Below, piece after piece: positions 34,402 through 47,200 of a stretch of 64,000 nucleotides of DNA. A program made the position numbers and the translations under genes. The stretch is from Muraenolepis orangiensis (Eukaryota > Chordata > Actinopteri > Gadiformes > Muraenolepididae): positions 62,001 to 126,000 of the forward strand of contig JANIIK010000743.1 in NCBI GenBank assembly GCA_027704905.1. Direction: 5' to 3'. The notes below the pieces were generated by a model. It worked only from the letters and a program-made list of their open reading frames with translations. It was not told where the DNA came from and made no database searches. How positions within the stretch are numbered: the stretch's first letter is position 1; each line of letters opens with the position of its first letter.

Positions 34402-34885
34402 TGTAGATACACCGGTCCAATGAGTTAGGCCACCAAACATACTGATGTCTTCCAAGGTTTATTTCTCTCCTCCTCTCTCTCTCTCTCCGAAGACACCGTG
34501 TAAACTACAAAAGTAAACAACATATTCATTCAAAGTTTACACAAGGCAAAATCAGTCTTCAATATTAACAGATTAATAACAAATTAACCACATTTACCGT
34601 GTGCGCCTCTTAACCTTATGTAGTCTATTTGACGGCGGACATTAAACGCGCACTCTCCTCCGCCACCATGTTGCTTCTGACCCACAATGCAATGCCTTTG
34701 ACCCAACTGGGGTCATGTGACTTCATTTGTATTAAATTAACATATATAAACTTTCAGTTCCCTAGAGATTATTAACGTTATATGATTGAACAATCATTTT
34801 CTAACTTTAGAAAATACAATAATGTGAACAGATAAGCAAACACAGAAATTAATATTTAAACATACATGTCTTTCAGACCGTTACA
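34402..34885. mobile_element. 484-bp TGTAG...TTACA element, possible solo LTR
   Basis: The ends are TG...CA with subterminal accggtc and gaccgt in inverse orientation. The flanks are cagac (34397-34401) and cagat (34886-34890), a 4-of-5 match. TATATAAA lies at about 34743. There is no coding sequence. A DNA transposon is possible instead. The unit-1 copy keeps only the first third. Confidence 0.4.
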
Positions 34886-35072
34886 CAGATACTACATCAA
34901 CTACAACATATTATATAAAACTATACAACTACCTCAACTACCACATATTATATACAACTACTACCTCAACTATCACATATTACATACAACTACTACTTCA
35001 ACTATCACATATTACATACAACTACTGCCTCAACTACAACATATTATATACAACTACTACATCATTGACTAA
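34886..35072. repeat. 32-bp satellite copies
   Basis: Short array ahead of block beta. Confidence 0.85.
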
Positions 35073-36085
<1,013 letters not shown>

Positions 36086-36087
36086 TC

Positions 36088-36093
36088 TTTATT
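36088..36093 (-). terminator. CL poly(A) signal AATAAA, cassette 2
   Basis: Same position relative to the CL stop as in cassette 1. Confidence 0.75.
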
Positions 36094-36278
36094 AAATGTT
36101 CAACATGTGACAAACTCAAGCAAAGGGGTAACAGACCATGAAGCGTAATGCTAATGGCTCAAAGACATGTTATATTGATGGAGGTCATCAGAAGCTGCAG
36201 TTACCTTAGACAGAGAGATAGAAAGCAGACGTGTCAGAGGAGATTTGTATTCTACACTACTTCCATGCTGGAGCCTCT

Positions 36279-36601
36279 CTACTCTGAACACTGGTCAGGA
36301 TTCAGGGTTTGAGTGACAGGCGTCTGGCCGCTCCTACTGGCCTCACAGCTCACTGAGCCCGCCTTCTTCCACTGGTCCGCAGGGAGGGTCAGGGCGCTGC
36401 TCCGGCTGTAGGTGGCATCTTTCCCCAGGACCCCCGGGCTATCCGACACCCCGGCAGACATGCTGCTGCCCCCCACCTTCCAGCCAAGCTTCCAGTCTGA
36501 GGGGAAGCCCCCAGTGGCCAAACACAGCAGTGCAGCCCTGCCCTGCTCCAGCTCCACTCTGGAGGGAGGAAGGAGGCTCAGCGTGGGCTGAACCACTCCC
36601 A
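36279..36601 (-). CDS. Immunoglobulin light-chain constant exon (CL, cassette 2)
   Basis: A 323-bp exon, with the same length, phase and splice acceptor as cassette 1. Cys26, Trp40, Cys85 and the C-terminal Cys104 are all present. Compared with cassette 1 it has Met47 for Arg, Ala62 for Gly and Lys78 for Arg; the rest of the domain is the same. The changes lie in surface-loop-like positions, and nothing suggests loss of function. Its J is at 37553 on the same strand. Confidence 0.95.
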
Positions 36602-36784
36602 CTGGAAGAGAGAGAGAGAGAGGAGACAAGTGGACAACTGGCTCCCTTAACATGGCCGCTCATAGGGAGCACAGAGGACTGGAAGATTCATCATCTGTTG
36701 TAGTTGATTGAAATGTGGAAACCTTGACACATTTTATTGTTTGAAACATTTAAATGTGTCATGTATTTATTTTTAAATCTTAAA

Positions 36785-37017
36785 TCCTCTTTATTGGTCT
36801 CATGTACACACAGTGAAATGTGTTTCTCTGCATTTAACCCATCCTAGTATTAGGAGCAGTGGGCAGCTATTGTATATACAGCACTAGGGGAGCAGTGTAA
36901 GGGTCTGGTGCCTTGCTCATGGGCACCTCGGCAGTGCCCAGGTGTTTCGGGGACTTGAATCGGGGACCTTCTGGTTCCCGAGCCAAGTCTCAAAAGACAG
37001 AGCTATCCACCCGCCAA
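36785..37017. repeat. Dispersed fish repeat in the J-C intron, cassette 2
   Basis: Same repeat as 16921-17155 with a few substitutions (gacttgaatcggggacc). Confidence 0.6.
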
Positions 37018-37552
37018 TTGATATCAATTTCCACATTAATTCTAAATGAATACATGAGACCCATTGTAATGTGTCAACAACTGTCAGGTGGCAGAACTTC
37101 TTCAGATTCGTTTCTCACTTCCTTTTTCTTATATTTAATTCAACGTTCGGCCAAAACACTTCAGAATCATTTACAATGGGAACCTTTAAGCACAGAAATA
37201 CATTTGCAAATTAAATGTTCTATTCATTAAATTACGACTTTTTAGAAGTCTTAACTGAACTTGAAGGATAATTGTTTGCCCATTTCATGAAGTACAAAGT
37301 AATTCAATGATATGCTTAATAAATGATGAATGCTCATCGTAATTAAATCATTACAAAAACAATGTAAATAATAACATTAAGTGACTGAAATCCATTCAAT
37401 AATGGTGTCTACTGCCCTTAACAACCAAACATTTAGAAGTTTCAAAGTTTAGAATATAAATATTAAAAAAAATGTGTTCTTCAGACCTATATCGATATAA
37501 ACTTAATGTTTATGGAGTTATATCAGATAAAGAAAAGTGTCCTTGTACTTAC

Positions 37553-37590
37553 AGTCAACGGTGAGTTCGGTGCCTCCACCAAAAGTGAAC
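37553..37590 (-). CDS. IgL joining segment (J, cassette 2)
   Basis: 38 bp reading 'FTFGGGTELTVD', with FGGGT conserved and Glu instead of Lys after it. The splice donor GTAAGT is intact (37547-37552) and the end phase matches CL. Confidence 0.95.
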
Positions 37591-37629
37591 CACAGTGATA
37601 CATCCTCAATAAGAGTCTGTACAAAAACC
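37591..37629 (-). other. J recombination signal, 23-bp spacer, cassette 2
   Basis: Heptamer 37591-37597, 23-bp spacer, nonamer 37621-37629; identical to cassette 1. Confidence 0.95.
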
Positions 37630-38083
37630 TCCCTCCCATTGAAGACACATCTCACTGACACATAGACACTAACTTATCACAGGAAACTATGAAGGAATTC
37701 ACATTTGATCAACTCCAGCCCTGGTTAGTCATTTTTATGTGTGTGTTTGAAGGTATGGATTGTATTTATTCTACATGTATTATCATAACAATTTTGGAGG
37801 ACATTTGATTATCTCAACCCAAGTAGGCTCACCTAACTTAATTAAGATGAAAGTCAAATACAGATAGATGAATTACAAAGATAATACATATTTTTTAAGA
37901 AACTAGCTAATTTGTATTTTTTTAAAGAAGTACAACATTTAAGAATGTCATACAAACCAAGAAAAACATGAATTGAAAAAAAGTCTCAGATGATGAATTC
38001 CGATTGTTTGCAGCTAAATCCACATCGTATTCCATAAAGTGTGAATGTAGAAGAGATACAGAGGTCCTCCCAGAATGTATGCA

Positions 38084-38318
38084 TTCACCCTAACCCCCAG
38101 TGAGATGAGTGGAAACAGGTGGTTCACTCTCACCCCCAGTGTGATGAGTGGAAACAGGTGGTTCACTCTCACCCCCAAGTGAGATGAGTGGAAACAGGTG
38201 GTTCACTCTCACCCCCAGTGTGATGAGTGGAAACAGGTGGTTCACTCTCACCCCCAGTGTGATGAGTGGAAACAGGTGGTTCACTCTCACCCCCAGTTTG
38301 ATGAGTGGAAACAGGTCA
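38084..38318 (+). repeat. 39-bp minisatellite upstream of V, 6 copies
   Basis: As in cassette 1, with one copy carrying an extra base (cccccaagtgag). CAGGTG is kept in five copies; the last reads CAGGTC. Confidence 0.95.
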
Positions 38319-38335
38319 TTTCCATACAGAGGAAG

Positions 38336-38379
38336 CTTTGCATGCTGAGCTGAAACTGGGCTTCTGAGAGGGTTTAAAA
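38336..38379 (+). promoter_or_regulatory. V promoter: octamer and TATA box, cassette 2
   Basis: CTTTGCAT at 38336-38343 and TTTAAAA at 38373-38379, with the same spacing as cassette 1. Confidence 0.75.
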
Positions 38380-38444
38380 GTCCTCTCAGTTCAACACTGC
38401 AGGACTCTGAGCTGTCACTCAACCCCCCAGAAACCGTGGCAACC

Positions 38445-38919
38445 ATGAACCACCTCACTATCCTTTTCTGGACAGTGGTCTGTGGATCCTTAACAGGTGG
38501 GTTCATTCCTCTCCATCCACACGTGGACCACCCGTCTGTGTTTGCTTGTGTTTTCTGTTGGATGACTCCATGTTATGTTTGTTTGTTTTCTATAGGAACC
38601 AGCAGTCAGGTGACTGTGACCCAGCCACCAGTAGTGACTTTTACTGCAGGATCCAGAGTCACTCTGACCTGTAAAACCAACCAAGCGGTTTACAGAGATG
38701 GTGATGGTGAAGACATATTCTGGTACCAACAGAAACCCGGTGAAGCCCCCAAGCGCATCATGAAATATATAAGCCAACTTGTATCACCAACACCAGCTCG
38801 GTTTAGTGGCAGTGGAGGCAGCACTGACTTCTCACTGACCATCGCCGAAGCCCAGCCTGAAGACGCAGCAGTTTATCACTGTCAGAGTCACCACTACCCT
38901 AACCGTGTTCATATGTTCA
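38445..38919 (+). CDS. IgL variable segment (V, cassette 2), two exons
   Basis: The leader exon (38445-38496) has the same signal peptide as cassette 1. The intron is 38497-38595 and exon 2 is 38596-38919. It has 125 germline codons. Cys43, Trp60 and Cys113 are present. CDR1 is three residues longer than in cassette 1 and acidic ('AVYRDGDGEDIFWYQQ'). The position before 'IMKYIS' is Arg, and CDR3 begins 'QSHHYPNRV'. Frameworks are almost identical to the other two V segments while the CDRs differ. It is open, with good splice sites and RSS, and lies opposite to J-C. Confidence 0.95.
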
Positions 38920-38947
38920 CACAGTGATTGAGAGCCGTACATAAACC
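38920..38947 (+). other. V recombination signal, 12-bp spacer, cassette 2
   Basis: CACAGTG, 12-bp spacer, ACATAAACC; identical to cassette 1. Confidence 0.95.
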
Positions 38948-39104
38948 TCCCTCAGTCAGACTGTGTAGTCACTGAGTCGTTACAGCAGGAACCTGCTGCA
39001 GCTGCTGAGGGGGAAGAGACTCTGACACAGAGCACTGAGCACAGAGCTGCTCTAACCAGGGGCCTCAACCAAGAACCAGCTTTATACTGCTCTACACTAT
39101 GAAC

Positions 39105-39529
39105 TATACAGATACTACCTCAACTACCACATGTTATATACTACTACTACCTCAACTACCACATGTTATATACTACTACTACCTCAACTACCACATGTTA
39201 TATACTACTACTACCTCAACTACCACATGTTATATACTACTACTACCTCAACTACCTCATAGTATATACTACTACTACCTCAACTACCACATGTTATATA
39301 CTACTACTAACTCAACTACCACATGTTATATACTACTACTATCTCAACTACCACATGTTATATACTACTACTAACTCAACTACCACATGTTATATACTAC
39401 TACTACCTCAACTACCACATGTTATATACTACTACTACCTCAACTACCACATGTTATATACTACTACTACCTCAACTACCACATGTTATATACTACTACT
39501 AACTCAACTAACACATATTATATACAACT
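39105..39529. repeat. 32-bp satellite array
   Basis: Regular catgttatatactactact copies downstream of V. Confidence 0.95.
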
Positions 39530-40105
39530 AGATTAGATTAGATTAGATTCTAATGTAATGTCATTTCACAGCACAGTACAGTACAGTGATAATAATGTAG
39601 CATCTAACCAGAGGGCACATGTTGCAGTAAAGTGGCTGGTAATATAATATCATTTACAGTTTAATGTACTGGTTTAAAGACAGTCTAGGTATTAAATGGG
39701 ATATGAGCAGCACAATAATATAATAAGGTATATGTATATACAGCTAAGTGAGTATTTAACAGGTAGTGATCAGGGGTATGCCCTTATTGAAAGCAGGATA
39801 CATATATATAAATGTAAATGAATATACAAGTGAGCATATATAAATGTATGGTATATATAAATGTATACACAGGGGTAGGAGCAGTTCTATCAACAGTTGA
39901 GATTTAAATCTATATGGCAGGTACAGTAAACAGGTATCTTAGTAATAAATACTAGCGCATTGCCCGTGGGATTCCATCGCCCGACCTAAAAGCTCACGTG
40001 CCTTTAGGAGTAGGAGGACCTCTCTGTTCATCACCGGCTTCTGGTTGGGGAATGTTGTGATCTGTTTGAGGTGGTGACAGTGGGGACAGACAGTGGTGAC
40101 AGACA
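39530..40105 (-). mobile_element. LINE remnant with a 2.3-kb deletion through the Helitron
   Basis: The 3' tail and UTR match 19793-20260. The sequence then jumps to the equivalent of 22545. The junction attcca|tcgcccg at about 39976 lies within the Helitron hairpin on one side and the LINE ORF on the other, with ca as shared microhomology. The remaining ORF piece reads 'FPNQKPVMNREVLLLLKAR'. No function is left. Confidence 0.7.
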
Positions 40106-40374
40106 CTACTAATTCAACTACCACATATTATATACAACTACGACCTCAACTACAATATATTACATACAACTACCACCTCATTGACCACATATTATATACA
40201 ACTAGTACCTCAACTACCACATATTATATACACAACTATTACCGTAACTACCACATATTATAACTACTACCTCAACTACCACATATTACATACAACTACC
40301 ACCTCAATTACCACAAATACATATACATACAGACATACCACTACTACCTAAACTACAACATATTTAATACTAAT
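40106..40374. repeat. Satellite copies, left flank of the BEL element
   Basis: Degenerate satellite copies ending in tttaatactaat, which provides the left target-site copy ctaat. Confidence 0.9.
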
Positions 40375-40813
40375 TGTAGGAGCCATTATTTGGTTACTTG
40401 TGATGATGACACCTGCTGGCCGATCTATATATTGTCGTAGCTTCTATTGTGGCGCACTAAGGGTTAATTGGCCCGAGTGGTTCACCGGTGGCTCACGCAC
40501 CTGTGTTAATTAGCTGAAGACAAAGGACTGTGGGCAGAACAGTGTGGAAATGGTTGGAGACGCCAGCAGGAAAATGGTTTTTCAATTGATATGTTGATAT
40601 GTTTGATAGCTACGTTGATACGTTTTTTGTTGATATGTTGATATGTTGATACGTTTATAGTTTGAGTTATTCTTGATGAATCGACCGATTTACTTTGGAA
40701 AGAGCTTAATTAAACACGGAGTTTAAGCCACCTTTGTTTGAAGGAGTTTTATTTTGGAATCTATTGAAACCCCTGAGGCGTCAAGATGAAGTGACTTAAT
40801 GGAAGGCACTACA
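40375..40813 (+). repeat. BEL/Pao 5' LTR
   Basis: TG...CA ends, with a TATATA-like box near 40426. Confidence 0.95.
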
Positions 40814-41218
40814 AAGTTTGAAAAACCATCTGCTTTGGAATGACGGACTTTTGCGTTTGGAATTACTGGAATTCCTGGAAGTAGGCGTACTTGTTTTGGA
40901 TTACTGGCGTTGGCAGAGCTAGACTGCAACTTCGTGATCGTGGATATATTTCCGAATGCGGGATGTATGGACCTAACGTTAGTGAAAGATCTGCATCGCA
41001 TCTTCACTGGTGGTGTGAGTAAACTGTGGAACTGTATGTGAGCCGCCGTGCTCGCACAATGACTATGTGGGCCGCCGCGCTCGCACATTGACATTGACTT
41101 TGCCGTTGCGCTTAAACTTTAATGAGAAGGACTTTACGTTTTGGTATTCTTGGATTTAAGAGACTTTAAGTGATTATGCAAATACTTTTGGGTGAGAATA
41201 TCTCAGTTAAAATCGAAA
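40814..41218 (+). other. BEL/Pao leader region
   Basis: 405 bp between the 5' LTR and the ATG. Non-coding on the sense strand; a 123-codon antisense frame has no recognisable domain. Confidence 0.6.
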
Positions 41219-44200
41219 ATGTCTGATTTAGAGTTGGAGTCTGAAGTGACAGAAAAGCAGTTAGAGTCTGAAGTGACAGGAAAGCAGAACGAAGAAGAAG
41301 CAAAGACACTGTTTAAGTTATTAGGTACCCGTAGAGGGAAGCTTGGAGTTTTGACACGAAAGAAAAATGAAATTAATGTTCTAATAGAAGCGGCACAAGA
41401 CAAGGAAACTGTGTTAAAACAAATTAGGTTGTTCGAAGGATATTTCAGTGAATTTAAAGAAGTACAAGTAGCAGTTCAGAGTTTGTTAAAAGATGAGTAC
41501 GAGTTGGAGGCCGACAAACTTGATTGGTACGAGCCCAAATTGATTTTTTATCAAGGTTTTCTTGAAGGAGTGTATAAATGGGCCGAAGGCAAAGACGATG
41601 AAATGGAGAAGGATGGTGAAGAAGAAGATGAGGTGGAGGAGGATGGGGAAGTTAACCCTATTAAGTCATCTCAAGCTAGTGTGCCGCAGAGCCGTAAGGC
41701 CGCAAGCGCACGTTCTAGTCGCATTAGTGGAGCGTCGCGAGAATCAGCGCATTTAAGGGCTGAGGCAGAGTGCGCAGCACTGAAGGCAATATCTAGAGTA
41801 CTGACTGACAAGCTGGAGTTGGATGTGGAGGAGGCAAAACTAAAGGCACGGAGAGAGAGAGTTGCCTTAGAATCTGAGCTTGCTGCTGCCGAAGCAAGGG
41901 TTCGCGTTTACCGGGAGTCAGAAGTAAAACCTTTACCTGGTGGTTACCGATATGACGTGACCACTGAACATAAAATCCCTGCTACAACGCAGAGACCTGC
42001 AAGACCACATAGAGAGGACGTAGCTTCCCAAAGAGACAGCGTACAGCTTGCTCAAGAGCCCATATCTTCCCACGTAGTCAGTAGACAGCCTGCTCAATTT
42101 GCTGGTTCACATAGTGAAGCTAACCAGCATATTACTGACGTGTTGAAAAAACAAACTGAAATAACGGAATTGTTGGTCAAGCAGCAAACACTTTCCCTTC
42201 TTCCTGATCGGGAAATCCCTGTTTTTGATGGTGATGCTCTGCATTATAGAACCTTCATCAAGGCATTTGAGCAGTGTATAGAAAGAAACACCACTATGAT
42301 GGATGATCGTCTGTATTACTTGCAACAGTATACAAAAGGCCAACCTAGAAGCCTGGTCACGAGTTTTTTGCACATGGACCCAACTGTAGGCTATATGGAA
42401 GCTAAAAAACAGCTTGAATTTCAGTTTGGAAACCGCTTTAAAATTGCATCTGCTTTCATGACTAAAGCTCTGAACTGGCCAGTGATAAAGCCTGAGGATG
42501 GCACTGGGCTAAGGTCTTATGCTCTTTTCTTGCGCAGCTGCTATCACACCATGCAAGACATTGATGGTCTAAGAGAGCTGGAGAACTCTACCAATCTCAG
42601 ACAAATTGCATCCAAACTTCCGTTTAGGCTGCGTGACAAATGGCGTGTGAATGTGTGTAACATGCAAGACCAAGACAAGAGAGTGACCTACAAAGACCTG
42701 GTCGAATTTATAGAGAAACAGTCTAGAACAATGCTCGATCCAGTGTTTGGAGACCTAAGCAGTAGTAGCACAGTGGAAACTAAAACGGTCTTCTTAAAGC
42801 CCAAACCTCAAACAGTGGGCAGTAAACCTAGAGACCGAGCCAGCTTTGCAACTACAGTTGTTCATGTACCTGGCACAAGAAACAATGAATGTAAACAAAA
42901 AACAAACAGCACTGCCTTTGAAAGGCCTTGTTTATTTTGTGAAAAGAATCACACATTCGAACACTGTGAGCTCTTTCAGAGTAGACCAAACACTGAGAGA
43001 ATTGAATATATGAAAACAAATGGCATGTGTTTTGGATGTCTGACAAAGGGACATGTGAGCAGAACCTGTAAGAAAAAAATGACCTGTGAAAAGTGTTCTC
43101 TTTCTCATCCAACCATTCTGCATATCCACAGAGACAAACAAAAGGACGACCGGAGAGATGACCATGTCTTACCTGCAAGTAGCGCCATGGTGTCCGTGAA
43201 AGATGACATGCACACTGGTGAAACGAGAGAGTGTACACTTGCTATTGTGCCAGTTAAGGTGAAGATGTTCAACTCAGACAAAATCATTCACACTTATGCG
43301 TTCTTGGATCCTGGCAGTTCTGCAACATTTTGCGCAGACTCACTTAAAAGGAAATTAAACGCTCCGGGAAAAAACTGCAAAATCCTGCTGCGCACAATGG
43401 GGCAAGAGAGGCCAGTCAGCAGCAGTGTAGTGTCTGGTCTTGAAATTAGTAATATGACAGGCCAGACGTTTCATAAGCTCCCAGAGGTTTACACGCAAGC
43501 AAAACTGCCAGTCTCAAAGCACCATATACCAAAACAAGACTCAATAAATAAGTGGAAATACCTTCATGAGGTGAAAATACCACAGGTGGACGCTGACATT
43601 GAATTGCTAGTTGGAACAAATGCTGCCAAACTTATGGAACCATGGAAAATCATTAATAGCAGAGGTAGTGGGCCATACGCTGTTAAGACACCCTTAGGAT
43701 GGGTCCTCAATGGGCTCATGCAAGAAACCACATGTGAAGCAAAAGGCATCCATTCATGCGCTGTGGTTAATCGTATATCGGTGGCAAATTTGAATGATTT
43801 ATTGATTCAACAATATCAGCATGATTTCCCAGAGTTGAAAGCTGAGGAAAAAACAGAGATGTCAATAGCAGACAAACGATTCATGTCAATCATGGAAAGT
43901 TCAAAGGAACTGAGAAATGGACATTATTACTTGCCGTTACCCTTCAAAGACAATGATGTAACAATGCCAAGCAATTACCAGCAGGCACAGCAACGGGTCC
44001 TGTCTCTGAAAAGGAAATTGGAAAGAAATGCACATTATCATAAAGAGTACACAACCTTCTTGGAAAGTGTCATCGAAAAGGGCTATGCAGAGACGGTGCC
44101 GTCTGATGAACTGAAAGGAGAAAGTGGAACCGTGTGGTATATGCCACATCATGGAGTGCACCATCCAAAAAAGGGCACTTTGAGAGTAGTCTTTGACTGC

Positions 44201-47200
44201 TCAGCTTCCTTTCAGGGAATATCTTTAAACAGCAAACTCATACAAGGTCCAAACCTCACTAGCAATCTGGTGGGTGTTCTTCTTCGCTTTCGCCAAGAGC
44301 CAATCGCCTTAATGGCAGATATAGAAAGCATGTTCCACCAGGTGCGGGTTGCCGATAGGCATGTTAATTTTTTGCGATTTTTGTGGTGGCCCAACGGTGA
44401 CACAAGTCAGCCACTTAGGGAATACAGAATGACTGTGCACATATTCGGGGCAACATCCTCACCAAGTTGTGCGAGTTTCGCCCTAAGACAGACTGCAGAA
44501 GACTTCAAAGACTTCTTCTCCAGAGAAACAATGGAAACAATAAAGTGCAATTTTTATGTCGATGATTGTTTAAAGAGTGTAACGACTGAAGCTGATGCTA
44601 TCATGATGTGTAAGGAGCTTGAATCCGCATGTGCAATGGGAGGCTTTCGCTTGCACAAATGGATCAGCAACAGTAGAAATGTTCTCATGTCCATCCCACA
44701 GGCAGACCGAGCAAAAGAGGTCAAAGACCTTGACCTAGAATCCAGTGATTTACCTGTGGAGAGAAGTCTCGGCATCCAGTGGCATGTAGAAAGGGACCAA
44801 CTTACCTTTGCTGTGAGCCTCAAAGACCAGCCATGTACTAGAAGAGGAATATTGTCAATTATAGCTTCTGTTTATGATCCTCTTGGCTTTATTTGTCCTT
44901 TCGTTCTTACAGCTAAAAGCATCCTGCAGGACTTGTGCAGGCAGAATTATGCCTGGGACAAAGAGCTACAAGCGCACTACGTCCAGATGTGGCAGGAATG
45001 GCTGACAGGACTGAGTCACATCAGAGAGCTCGTAGTCAGCAGATGTATGAAGCCCATGAACTTTGGTCAGGTAACATCTGCCCAACTACATCACTTCAGT
45101 GATGCTTCAGAAGGTGGCTATGGATGTGTATCATATCTTCGTCTTGAGAATGCAGAAGAGAATGTGCATATCTCCTTCTTAATGGGGAAGGCGCGTGTCG
45201 CACCCCTGAAGCACATGACCATGCCAAGATTAGAACTTACTGCAGCAGTGCTTGCGGTGCGTATGGATAAGCTCATCAAAACAGAGTTGCAGCTTATACT
45301 TGAGAGTTCCGTATTTTGGTCTGATAGCACATCAGTGCTGAAATACATTAAAAATGAAAACAAAAGATTCAAGACCTTTGTAGCCAATAGGGTGAGCACA
45401 ATAAGAGAACTTACAAAGGTACAGCAATGGAGACACATTGGCACTAAACTCAACCCAGCGGACTGTGCATCTCGTGGGTTAAGGGCTAGTGCACTACTTC
45501 ACTCCACCACTTGGCTTGATGGTCCAGACTTTCTTAAGTTGCAAGAATGTGAATGGCCCAATTCTGACTTCGTCCCACAACAGTGTGGTGATGACGATGT
45601 GGAAGTGAAAAGAGATGTTGTCGTTATGGCAACAATAGCTAATGAGCAGAATCCTACTCATGTATTCATACAGTATCATTCAAAATGGAGTAAGCTTCTC
45701 AGAGCAGTTGCATGGATGCTGAAGCTGAAAAATGTGCTCTTGCACTTAAGTCAGAAAAGAAAAGAAATGATGCTGAATGTGAATGTTAAAGATTCTGATG
45801 AAAGTAAACCATGTCAAATGAAAGAACAAATGCAAGTGAGTAAAAAATGCATTAATGTACAGCCCATCTCTTTGGATGATCTGAAAACAGCAGAACATGC
45901 CGTCATACAATTTGCTCAAATTGAATGTTACTCGGAAGAAATAGAAACCTTGCAAAAGGCTGACACGTACGTCAGTCGTCAGAGCACAATTCGTAAGCTG
46001 GATCCTTTGCTAAAAGGTGGACTACTTCACACTGGAGGAAGATTAAGCAGAATGGCTATGCCAGAGGACCAAAAACACCCGGTGATCCTTCCAAAACACC
46101 ATCACGTGTCCAAGCTTGTGTTGAAACAAGTTCATGAACAGTTAGGCCACTGTGGAAGAAATCATATGTTGTCCAAACTGCGGCAGCGCTATTGGATTCC
46201 GGCAGCAAATGCTCTTGCTAGAAAGATATGCTCTGAATGTGTCCTATGCAAACGTCAACATTCGAACCTTGGTGAGCAAAAGATGGCAGACCTCCCGAAA
46301 GAAAGACTAATACCAGACTTGCCACCTTTCAGCTTTGTTGGTGCTGATTACTTTGGCCCAATCATAGTCAAGAGGGGTCGTAGTGATGTGAAAAGATACG
46401 GTGTAATTTTTACATGTTTCACTACAAGGGCAGTCCACTTGGAAATTGCTTATTCACTGAATACAGATTCATGCATTCATGCTATTCGCAGATTTATAAG
46501 CAGACGGGGTCAGGTGACGCAAATACGATCTGACAATGGCACAAATTTAACATCAGCTGACAAGGAGCTAAAGAATGCAGTTAAAGAATGGAACCAAAGT
46601 AACAAACTGAAAGTTGCCCTGCAACAGAAAGGAATAAAATGGACTTACAACCCACCAGCCGCTTCGCACTTTGGAGGAATATGGGAGAGAATTATAAAGC
46701 AAGTCAAACAAATACTCTTGTCCATTACCAGAGAACAGACATTGGATGATGAATCCTTGCACACCTTCCTCTGTGAGGTAGAATCTATTCTCAACAGCCG
46801 CCCACTTACCACAGTATCAGACAACCCAACTGACCTTGAGCCTCTCACCCCAAATCACCTTTTGTTGCTTAAAGGCCAGCCCGTATTACCCCCAGGTTTA
46901 TTTCACAAGTCAGAACTCTACAGTAGGAAAAGATGGAAGCAGGTACAATATTTAGCCGATTTATTTTGGAAAAGATGGGTTCGAGAGTATCTTCCCAGTT
47001 TGCAAGAGAGACAGAAATGGTTCAAGCAAAAGAGAAATTATATGTGTGGAGACATTGTTTTAGTTGCAGATCCTAATGCACCAAGGGGATCTTGGATGTT
47101 AGGTAGAGTGGTTGATGCACACAAGGACTCAAAGGGAGTTGTTCGTAGTGTAACTTTGAAAACAAAAACAAGTGTTGTTGATCGTCCAATAGCAAAGCTG

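Noticed and set aside
41192..41218. Upstream start of the BEL Gag-Pol frame
   Set aside because: The codon at 41192 is GTG; the first ATG in frame is at 41219.
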